NCBI GenBank assembly: GCA_002690445.1
Contig: NZER01000296.1
Location: forward strand, 1 to 23,123
Source: Candidatus Pacearchaeota archaeon
GTDB lineage: Archaea; Nanoarchaeota; Nanoarchaeia; Pacearchaeales; GW2011-AR1
Reading direction: 5' to 3'
DNA: 23,123 bases
The notes under the pieces were generated by a model. It made no database searches and had not been told where the DNA came from. It saw nothing but the letters and a program-made list of their open reading frames with translations. Positions 1-4,998 of the stretch are shown piece by piece. A program made the translations under genes and the position numbers. Numbering within the stretch: the stretch's first letter is position 1; the number at the start of each line of letters is the position of its first letter.

Positions 1-56
1 ATCATTAAAGCCGATGTACGAAACCCGAAGAAGAAAAGTTTCCCCATTACATGGGA

Positions 57-74
57 TGTAACACATAGGTTACA
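57..74 (+). promoter_or_regulatory. Inverted repeat upstream of the first small gene
   Basis: TGTAAC (57-62) and GTTACA (69-74) form a perfect 6-bp inverted repeat around a 6-nt spacer. The right arm runs into ACATTAA, about 20 nt before the ATG at 98. A similar arrangement precedes the paralogous gene at 749. The symmetry suggests an operator or a promoter-associated site; no convincing sigma-70 -35/-10 pair was found, so the exact role is open. Confidence 0.35.
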
Positions 75-97
75 TTAAATATAAACAATAAAATACA

Positions 98-475
98 ATG
101 AATGCAAAAAAACTAGCAGCACTACTCGCAAAAAGCAACGAAGCCAACACCCAACGCAACCAAAACGCACAGGAATTCAATGACTCCAAAATTGCCTTCC
201 TGACCTCAAAAGAAGCCAAAACCCTCGGAGCCACCGCCAAGAACGACGGCAAATTCATCGAAAACAGCCGATTCACTGGATCCTACGGCCGCAAGGGCTA
301 CTTCATCATCGACACGGACAACGGACCTCGCAAGCTCTCCTGCCGCAAATCCATAACCAACGACCTCGTCGAGAACACCAGCGACGTCATCGTTCACCTC
401 GTCGTACTCCCCCCATCCGAAGGTTACGACAACCCGCTCGTCACCGTGCAATACGCCGAGCACGCCGAGTCCTAA
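98..475 (+). CDS. Small hypothetical protein, paralogue of the gene at 749
   Basis: I do not recognise this 125-residue protein. It has a Lys/Asn/Gln-rich N-terminus and a probable beta-rich C-terminal half centred on YFIIDTDNGPRKLS. It has no signal peptide and no membrane segment. The motif FxxxxDNGPRKxS and the spacing to the C-terminal V..YA are shared with the protein at 749-1099, so the two are paralogues. The ATG at 98 is preceded by an AT-rich leader without a Shine-Dalgarno sequence. The gene stands alone, with an inverted repeat upstream and an intrinsic terminator at about 601-637, so it is probably monocistronic. Codons in the body lean strongly to C in third position, consistent with high expression, though that is an inference. 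A small virion or host-takeover protein would fit equally well. Confidence 0.8.
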   Translation: MNAKKLAALLAKSNEANTQRNQNAQEFNDSKIAFLTSKEAKTLGATAKNDGKFIENSRFTGSYGRKGYFIIDTDNGPRKLSCRKSITNDLVENTSDVIVHLVVLPPSEGYDNPLVTVQYAEHAES

Positions 476-526
476 TCCGGCACACAACCACCAGCACCAC
501 AACCACAAACCTATGGAGACTACACC

Positions 527-535
527 ATGAACTAG
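527..535 (+). other. Two-codon minigene (ATG AAC TAG) with Shine-Dalgarno
   Basis: GGAG at 515-518 lies 8 nt before ATG AAC TAG, inside the trailer between the first small gene and its terminator. Phage minigenes of this form, such as the lambda bar sites, are known to sequester peptidyl-tRNA. Chance occurrence is quite possible. Confidence 0.15.
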
Positions 536-600
536 CAAACTACTAAATTCAAGTAGGTGCCAATGCATCCACTAGGGGCTTCGGGAATGTCCTGCCAACC

Positions 601-637
601 AAGGGAGGCTGATCACAACGATCGGTCTCCCTTTTTT
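601..637 (+). terminator. Intrinsic terminator after the first small gene
   Basis: GGGAGGCTGATC (603-614) pairs with GATCGGTCTCCC (620-631) around the loop ACAAC, as a 12-bp stem including two G-T pairs. It is followed by TTTTTT (632-637), and flanking AA/TT can extend the stem. This is a textbook rho-independent terminator reading on the + strand, about 125 bp past the stop codon at 475. Confidence 0.88.
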
Positions 638-638
638 A

Positions 639-648
639 CTCCGAGTCT
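639..648 (+). repeat. Post-terminator decamer, copy 1
   Basis: CTCCGAGTCT follows the T-tract of the first terminator at a distance of one base. The same decamer occupies the same place after the second terminator (1158-1167). Its placement supports a duplicated gene cassette that includes the terminator and its downstream flank. Confidence 0.6.
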
Positions 649-662
649 ACCGCTAGCTTACT

Positions 663-736
663 ATCATTAAAGCCCTCCATAATTCAAAATTCATACTTCA
701 TTTCCACATTTCATTAAGTGTCAATTCTGACATTAA
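663..736 (+). promoter_or_regulatory. Repeated upstream region of the second small gene
   Basis: ATCATTAAAGCC at 663-674 is identical to the first 12 bases of the window, which lie upstream of the paralogous gene. TGTCA (719-723) and TGACA (728-732) form an inverted repeat running into ACATTAA (730-736), 13 nt before the ATG at 749. CATTAA occurs three times here (665, 712, 731) and twice upstream of the first gene (3, 73). The conserved layout suggests a shared promoter or operator; no classical -35/-10 pair stands out. Confidence 0.4.
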
Positions 737-748
737 CAAAACGCTAGT

Positions 749-1099
749 ATGAAAAAAAAGGAAAGAAACGCACTCCTCGACAAATCGAGGAAACGCAAAA
801 AGAAAATCGCAAAGCGTCAATACGACGATACTCCCTACCTTTCGGTCAGGGAATTCCTCGATGACGACAAAGACGACGGCATCTACGAAGACGCCATCTT
901 CAACGGATGCGGCCATCAGAAATGCTTCTTCGTGGTCGAATCCGACAACGGCCCTCGCAAAGTCTCCGGCCTCAAGTCTGTCGCCAAAGGCTTCGACGAC
1001 GACGACGACGACACCTACAGTCTCGTCCTCGAGATACTCCCCAAAGATGCGAACTACAACATCGATCTTCTAGTCGTATCCTACGCGGATCCCTCTTGA
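749..1099 (+). CDS. Small charge-polarised hypothetical protein, paralogue of the gene at 98
   Basis: This 116-residue protein is unrecognised. The first 24 residues are dominated by Lys and Arg (KKKERN, RKRKKK), which could bind nucleic acid or an acidic partner. The middle is acidic (residues 38-43, DDDKDD). A core FFVVESDNGPRKVSGLKS matches the core of the protein at 98-475. Residues 83-88 are six aspartates encoded by a perfect (GAC)6 run, in a loop where the paralogue has ENTSD. There is no signal peptide or membrane helix. The ATG lacks a Shine-Dalgarno sequence, as in the paralogue. The gene has its own upstream repeat region and its own terminator. The function is unknown; a nucleic-acid-associated or small virion protein is conceivable from the charge pattern only. 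Confidence 0.8.
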   Translation: MKKKERNALLDKSRKRKKKIAKRQYDDTPYLSVREFLDDDKDDGIYEDAIFNGCGHQKCFFVVESDNGPRKVSGLKSVAKGFDDDDDDTYSLVLEILPKDANYNIDLLVVSYADPS

Positions 1100-1114
1100 T
1101 CCACTCCAGTCCTC

Positions 1115-1156
1115 AAAAAACGGGACGGCTGCTTCACCGCAGTCGTCCCCTTTTTT
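1115..1156 (+). terminator. Intrinsic terminator after the second small gene
   Basis: GGGACGGCTGC (1122-1132) pairs with GCAGTCGTCCC (1139-1149) as an 11-bp stem with one G-T pair around the loop TTCACC. It is followed by TTTTTT (1151-1156) and preceded by AAAAAA (1115-1120), so the hairpin could terminate transcription in both directions. It begins about 20 bp after the stop codon at 1099. Confidence 0.9.
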
Positions 1157-1157
1157 G

Positions 1158-1167
1158 CTCCGAGTCT
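1158..1167 (+). repeat. Post-terminator decamer, copy 2
   Basis: CTCCGAGTCT is identical to the copy at 639-648 and lies in the same position one base after the terminator T-tract. Confidence 0.6.
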
Positions 1168-1388
1168 CCTTGATCTAACCTCTACTGCCACACAAAATTC
1201 CTCATCTAGACTCTGAGGGATCCAGGGCTGCGAGCACTCGCCCTCGATCTCCTCAACCGTTACTAGATTCCGAATCCAGTGCGTCCTCCGATCTATCTCA
1301 ATGATCCTCAGTCAGTTACGGCACTCGACACCGAAGACGGTATCGACTTTGCATCTGACTATAGCCGATTACCAGTACTATCACTAGC

Positions 1389-1411
1389 TACCCCCCACGT
1401 CCCGCGGGGTA
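1389..1411 (+). repeat. C-rich hairpin element 1
   Basis: TACCCC (1389-1394) pairs with GGGGTA (1406-1411) around a C-rich loop. The right side continues CCAA, as in the second element. No T-tract follows, so it is not an intrinsic terminator. Confidence 0.4.
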
Positions 1412-1468
1412 CCAACTATCACTACTACTCGCAATCGACTATCAATCACAGAAATTACAAAAGGATTG

Positions 1469-1509
1469 TTTTGGCCTCCCCCCATCCGGTGGTGCGGGGG
1501 GTACCAAAA
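1469..1509 (+). repeat. C-rich hairpin element 2
   Basis: CCCCCC (1478-1483) pairs with GGGGGG (1496-1501) around a 12-nt loop. Outside a small internal loop, TTTTGG (1469-1474) pairs with CCAAAA (1504-1509). The structure lies immediately before AAGG and an ATG at 1517, so it could affect translation initiation there. Confidence 0.45.
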
Positions 1510-1516
1510 AGGTACT

Positions 1517-1573
1517 ATGTCCGTAAATGAGGACTCCTTTGCTGCTGATTTTGCTGAGCATGTGTGGATGTGA
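1517..1573 (+). CDS. Possible 18-residue leader ORF
   Basis: ATG at 1517 follows AAGG (1509-1512) just downstream of the second C-rich hairpin. It opens a short frame, MSVNEDSFAADFAEHVWM, ending at TGA 1571-1573. It overlaps the extreme 5' end of the open frame of the candidate small terminase. It could be a leader peptide, a displaced N-terminus of the small terminase after a frameshift, or chance. The support is a plausible ribosome binding site only. Confidence 0.2.
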   Translation: MSVNEDSFAADFAEHVWM

Positions 1574-1650
1574 AACCCACCAGCACTTTCATCAATGGTA
1601 CCACCAGGAGCATCAAATACGCGTTATTACACCCGAAGAAGACCCAGTTA

Positions 1651-2043
1651 ATGTCAAATCTGCAAATCACTAGACTGAGAGAGGACGTTCATCGTTTTAT
1701 ACACGACGCCGACTTCGAAATGGCCATGGGCGCTCTTCGTGACGGTCTCGCGGCCATGCATACAGTTCGTCAAAGCCGGGCCGACGGCCAACGAGGTGTG
1801 GAATATGTCGAAAAACCTTCGCATACCGTGCGTATTGCCTCCGCCAAGCTCATGCTTGAGTACGGATTCGGCAAACCTGCGACCCGTGCGGAGATAAATA
1901 TCAACGACAACAGCTCAAAAACGGTCTCTCCGGCCGAAATCATGTCCCGATTCCGCTCATCCGGGATGGATTTGAACGAAATTGTCGATGTCTACGCCGA
2001 ATCCGTGAAAGAAACCCCTCTGGAGCTCGAAAATGAATCCTGA
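1651..2043 (+). CDS. terS: Candidate terminase small subunit
   Basis: The 130-residue product would recognise phage DNA and hand it to the large terminase for packaging. The call rests on position, just upstream of a clear large terminase, and on a sequence pattern common in phage small terminases. That pattern is an ALRDGL-type helix (residues ~22-33), then SHTVRIASAKLMLEYGFGKP (~62-81), resembling the 'DHxTRxxAAxxxLxYxxGKP' segment, then a C-terminal helical tail. I chose the ATG at 1651; the frame stays open upstream to a GTG at 1564, which would add 29 residues with no conserved look. The stop overlaps the next gene by 11 bp, implying translational coupling. An unrelated DNA-binding protein is the main alternative. 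Confidence 0.6.
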   Translation: MSNLQITRLREDVHRFIHDADFEMAMGALRDGLAAMHTVRQSRADGQRGVEYVEKPSHTVRIASAKLMLEYGFGKPATRAEININDNSSKTVSPAEIMSRFRSSGMDLNEIVDVYAESVKETPLELENES

Positions 2044-2860
2044 GTACGATCACGAGGCTCAGATGGCCCTCTGGCGCGCGAAAGACGCCAAAGAAGACGC
2101 CGCAAACCCTGCGCCAGCCGAGCGAAACTACACGGAGGAGCTCCGACAGCTCCCGAACAACCAAAAACAAATCCAGGAGGCTGCTCACAACCTTGACAGA
2201 GCAATTCAACGAAACTCCGGATTGGATACTCAGGCCTCCGTCAACCCCCAGGACGTTTACGAACGTTTCCAAAAAGGTTCTTTGGCTCATTTTAACAGCC
2301 TCGGACAAGACTTTCGTGATGAAAACATCCTCGCGGATATGGCCAGGGGCGGCGTCAACTACCTTAACTCGCGGTCCGAGTACCAGGTTGATCCTTTGGA
2401 CATGGACGAGAAGAGCCAGCACGAGAAATGGGCGGAGGAGGACGAAAAGGACGCTACGCTCCTGCACAATCACGGCAATTGGCTATCGACTAAGGACATC
2501 GGCCGAAAAGTCGATCTCTACCAGACCGACCCATTCGATCCTCCAGAGATGCCACCCGAGCCACCCGCTGGCTTGACTGGTTGGGATGCAATAGGGGCTG
2601 AAATCGGTGGAACCTGGGAAGAGGGCGAGGCTAACATGTTGACCGGCGCCCGAGACCCAGGGGCTGAAACCGAGGGCGAGCGCGTACAGCCCACGCCCCT
2701 CGCCTCCGAAACCAACCCTTACGGCAGGCCCAACGTCTCTTTTGAATCCGATGGGTATCTACATGAATATTATCGTGACGGCCGGCGTGTAAAAACCCCG
2801 ATCGGCAAACCCGGAACTGGTGTCTCTCCCGCCGCCGACCTGAGACCCGGAACCAATTGA
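2033..2860 (+). CDS. Hypothetical protein in packaging operon
   Basis: This 275-residue protein is unrecognised. GGAG at 2022-2025 lies 7 nt before the ATG, a good ribosome binding site, and the start overlaps the end of the preceding gene. The sequence is hydrophilic, rich in Asp, Glu, Asn and Pro, and without membrane segments. The N-terminal half looks helical (~30-60), and the region ~165-240 is proline- and glycine-rich and probably disordered. LYQTDP (162-167) and MLTG (202-205) recur close together in the N-terminal part of the giant protein at 8050, which hints at a shared binding partner. A virion-associated or scaffolding role is possible but unproved. Confidence 0.7.
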   Translation: MNPEYDHEAQMALWRAKDAKEDAANPAPAERNYTEELRQLPNNQKQIQEAAHNLDRAIQRNSGLDTQASVNPQDVYERFQKGSLAHFNSLGQDFRDENILADMARGGVNYLNSRSEYQVDPLDMDEKSQHEKWAEEDEKDATLLHNHGNWLSTKDIGRKVDLYQTDPFDPPEMPPEPPAGLTGWDAIGAEIGGTWEEGEANMLTGARDPGAETEGERVQPTPLASETNPYGRPNVSFESDGYLHEYYRDGRRVKTPIGKPGTGVSPAADLRPGTN

Positions 2861-3108
2861 TGAAAACCCCCAAACCTCCAAAAACCCCGGAAGAAATGTT
2901 CAGACACGAACTCTCCTCGGTATTTGTCCGCTGGTGGGAAGAATCCGACATAGACGACTTGAAAATGGCCCAGATCGCAATGGAGGTGATCGAGGTCTTT
3001 TGTGGAGAAGCCGTTGAATTCGAAGCTGATTTTGGTTTTGACGACGATGACGAGGAAGGGGGAGAGAACGAAGATGTGGGATTTGAATACGATCCGGAAA
3101 CTGAATAG
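2860..3108 (+). CDS. Small acidic hypothetical protein
   Basis: The 82-residue product starts at ATG 2860, which overlaps the preceding TGA by one base (TGATG), an arrangement that favours termination-reinitiation. A TTG codon sits directly upstream in the same frame but is the weaker choice. The N-terminus is Lys/Pro-rich (KTPKPPKTPEE). The middle is an amphipathic helical stretch with RWWEES, and the C-terminus is strongly acidic (DDDDEEGGENED, ~60-73). There is no recognised family. The acidic tail could bind a basic surface of a packaging partner, which is speculation. The 3' end overlaps the next short gene by 35 bp. Confidence 0.6.
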   Translation: MKTPKPPKTPEEMFRHELSSVFVRWWEESDIDDLKMAQIAMEVIEVFCGEAVEFEADFGFDDDDEEGGENEDVGFEYDPETE

Positions 3109-3202
3109 CGATGCGGAGATCCGGAAACGGGCTGCACGTGCGCGCATGCTCAATTGGGCCAAGGAATTGCGTTCCGTTTGGATAACCAAGGCTAAAAGAT
3201 GA
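3074..3202 (+). CDS. 42-residue basic protein overlapping terL start
   Basis: A short frame from ATG 3074 encodes a basic 42-residue peptide that begins MWDLNTIRKLN and has an RKRAARAR cluster at ~21-28. The start is preceded by a strong purine-rich site (GGGGGAG, 3058-3064). The stop TGA overlaps the large terminase ATG as ATGA (3199-3202). The start lies inside the preceding acidic gene. The good ribosome binding site and coupling overlap argue that it is expressed. Short basic proteins beginning MWD..xI..xN occur next to phage terminases in my recollection, but I know no function. An alternative is a purely translational relay into terL. Confidence 0.55.
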   Translation: MWDLNTIRKLNSDAEIRKRAARARMLNWAKELRSVWITKAKR

Positions 3203-4974
3203 CCGACCAAGAGCAGGACCAGCAGGACCAGCTAGCCGACCTCATCAGAATCGACCCGGAGGTCTGGTTCAGTACATTTGGGGTCATCAAGGACAAACGG
3301 GGTAGGGATATCAAGCCCGTACCGAATGTTTTGCAAAAGCGAATGTTCGAGCACTATAGAAAGTGCCAGATTGAGAACAAGCCTTGCAAGATGATCATCT
3401 TGAAACCCCGCCAGAAGGGAGCATCGACATGCGCCCAGGCCTTGACATACCACCATATGCGCAAGCACGAGAACCTGAACGGCTCTCTTATGGGCGATAT
3501 CAGTGGCACCAGTGACAAGGTATTCGAGATATACCGTCGATACGCGGAAAATGACCTTTTTCCATGGGACGAGGACGGAGGATCCTTGGCCGATGGTGGA
3601 AGCATGGCCGATTTGATCAAATTGAAGAGCAAGAGTGCCTATGGTAAAGAAACCGCCGGATCCAAGAATGCGGGCCGATCCGGTACCATTCAGGTCGGAA
3701 ACATGACGGAGGTCGCTTTTTGGCCTATGGCTGGCGAACGAGACCCTGCACTTGGATATTTGCAGTCATTATATGACGGGGACAACGTATCTTTGGTCGT
3801 TGCTGACTCCACGCCCAATGGCCCGGCCGGTTGGTTTTACCGCACCTGGGTCCAGGATAACGAATGGGCCAAGATATTTGCCGCCTGGTTTGAATTTGGC
3901 GACTCCGAAGTTCCTTTCAAATCTGAATCCGAGCTTAAGGATTTCAAGGATTCTCTGACCGAGGACGAGAAGTCCGAAATGGAACGATTTGACGTCAGTT
4001 GGGAAAACATGAACTGGCGCAGACGTGTTCTTCAGGACAAATGCAATGGTGACATAAGCAAATTCCGTCAGGAATATCCGAGTGATCCCGAAGAATGCTT
4101 TCTCATGAGTTCCCGCCCCCGTTTTCACGTTGGAAATCTCGATCAAATGTCCAAGTGGGCTGAAAAACAGACATTCCGGATGGGTACCATCGGTGTCCAA
4201 ACCGATGGAAAAACCGCTAGTTTCATGCCTGACAAGGGAGGAAATTGGAAAATTTACGAGGAACCCGAGCACGACAGCAAATATCTCGTCTCCGCAGACA
4301 CCTGTACTGGAGAAGACCAACAAATGCAGGGCTTGGCCGCCGATCCCGATTTTCACAGCGTACAGGTCTGGAAGGCTCCGTTCGAGGATTGGCATGGCAA
4401 CTGGCATGTCCCTCGCCTTGTCGCTTTGCACCACAGCCGATTGGACATTGGCGTTCTCGCTCAGGAGGTCGAGGGCATTGCTCGCTGGTACGGTAATGCC
4501 TTCATCATTCCCGAGGTTAACAATTCCGGTCTCGCTTTGCTCAAATACTTGCTCGAGGCCGGACTCACCGTATATCGCCGTCGAAAATACAATGATTCAA
4601 GCGGAATGGTCGAAAAGAGCTTTGGCTGGTCTACTGACAAGATTACACGAAAGACAATAATTGACCACATGGCCGCTCAACTGGTCGAGGAAAACTTCGA
4701 CATCCCGGACATTGGCGTTCTCAAAGAGTTAAAAACCTTTGTTATCAATGACCGTGGCAAGCCCGAAGCTGCCCCCGGCCACCATGACGACCACGTTCTG
4801 GCTGCCGCCATCGCTTTATACAATATTGACAGCGCCTCCGCTTTCAAGACCCCGAAAAAGAAACAAATCACCAATCGCATGCTTCGCAAGAATCCTGCGT
4901 TGATGTGCCCTGATGGATTCACACGAGTCCCTTTAGGTGCTCTCAAGAAGAATTACAAGCGGTTGAGACCGTAA
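3199..4974 (+). CDS. terL: Terminase large subunit
   Basis: This ATP-driven motor and endonuclease packages phage DNA into the prohead through the portal. The 591-residue length is normal. The N-terminal ATPase has a Walker A-like KPRQKGAST (residues 69-77), a Walker B-like MTEVAFW (E171 as the catalytic acid) and the coupling motif ADSTPNG (202-208). The C-terminal RNase H-like nuclease shows the expected acidic residues: D367 in YLVSADTCTGED, E439 in IIPEVNN, and D530/D531 in HHDDHVLAAA. The start ATG overlaps the previous stop (ATGA) and has AAGG upstream. All motifs look intact. The family is the Terminase_6-like large terminases; subtype and packaging mode cannot be fixed from this alone. 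Confidence 0.95.
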   Translation: MTDQEQDQQDQLADLIRIDPEVWFSTFGVIKDKRGRDIKPVPNVLQKRMFEHYRKCQIENKPCKMIILKPRQKGASTCAQALTYHHMRKHENLNGSLMGDISGTSDKVFEIYRRYAENDLFPWDEDGGSLADGGSMADLIKLKSKSAYGKETAGSKNAGRSGTIQVGNMTEVAFWPMAGERDPALGYLQSLYDGDNVSLVVADSTPNGPAGWFYRTWVQDNEWAKIFAAWFEFGDSEVPFKSESELKDFKDSLTEDEKSEMERFDVSWENMNWRRRVLQDKCNGDISKFRQEYPSDPEECFLMSSRPRFHVGNLDQMSKWAEKQTFRMGTIGVQTDGKTASFMPDKGGNWKIYEEPEHDSKYLVSADTCTGEDQQMQGLAADPDFHSVQVWKAPFEDWHGNWHVPRLVALHHSRLDIGVLAQEVEGIARWYGNAFIIPEVNNSGLALLKYLLEAGLTVYRRRKYNDSSGMVEKSFGWSTDKITRKTIIDHMAAQLVEENFDIPDIGVLKELKTFVINDRGKPEAAPGHHDDHVLAAAIALYNIDSASAFKTPKKKQITNRMLRKNPALMCPDGFTRVPLGALKKNYKRLRP

Positions 4975-4998
4975 ACCCCCGAATCTAAGATTTCCGCT

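Larger units (their letters stand above)
1168..1650. other. Gene-poor structured region before the terminase block
   Basis: No convincing gene was found here. It contains an imperfect hairpin at 1215-1254 with 13 paired bases (GAGG/CCTC, GATC/GATC and AGGGC/GCCCT arms). There are two C-rich hairpins, at 1389-1411 and 1469-1509, both ending GGGGTACCAA or similar. ACTATCA appears three times (1377, 1415, 1438) and once more at 660. Sites recognised by small terminase often sit beside or within its gene, so a pac or cos site is one reading. A leader that regulates the packaging operon is another. Confidence 0.4.

Noticed and set aside
206..568. 120-codon antisense frame over the first small gene
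   Set aside because: Low-complexity Val/Gly/Leu translation opposite a gene with a clear paralogue and terminator.
1168..1516. tRNA or other known RNA gene in the intergenic region
   Set aside because: No cloverleaf with a T-loop GTTCRA on either strand; only simple hairpins are seen.
1279..1530. 83-codon frame from GTG before the small terminase
   Set aside because: It has no ribosome binding site, runs through the two C-rich hairpins and has odd composition; better explained as noncoding structured DNA.
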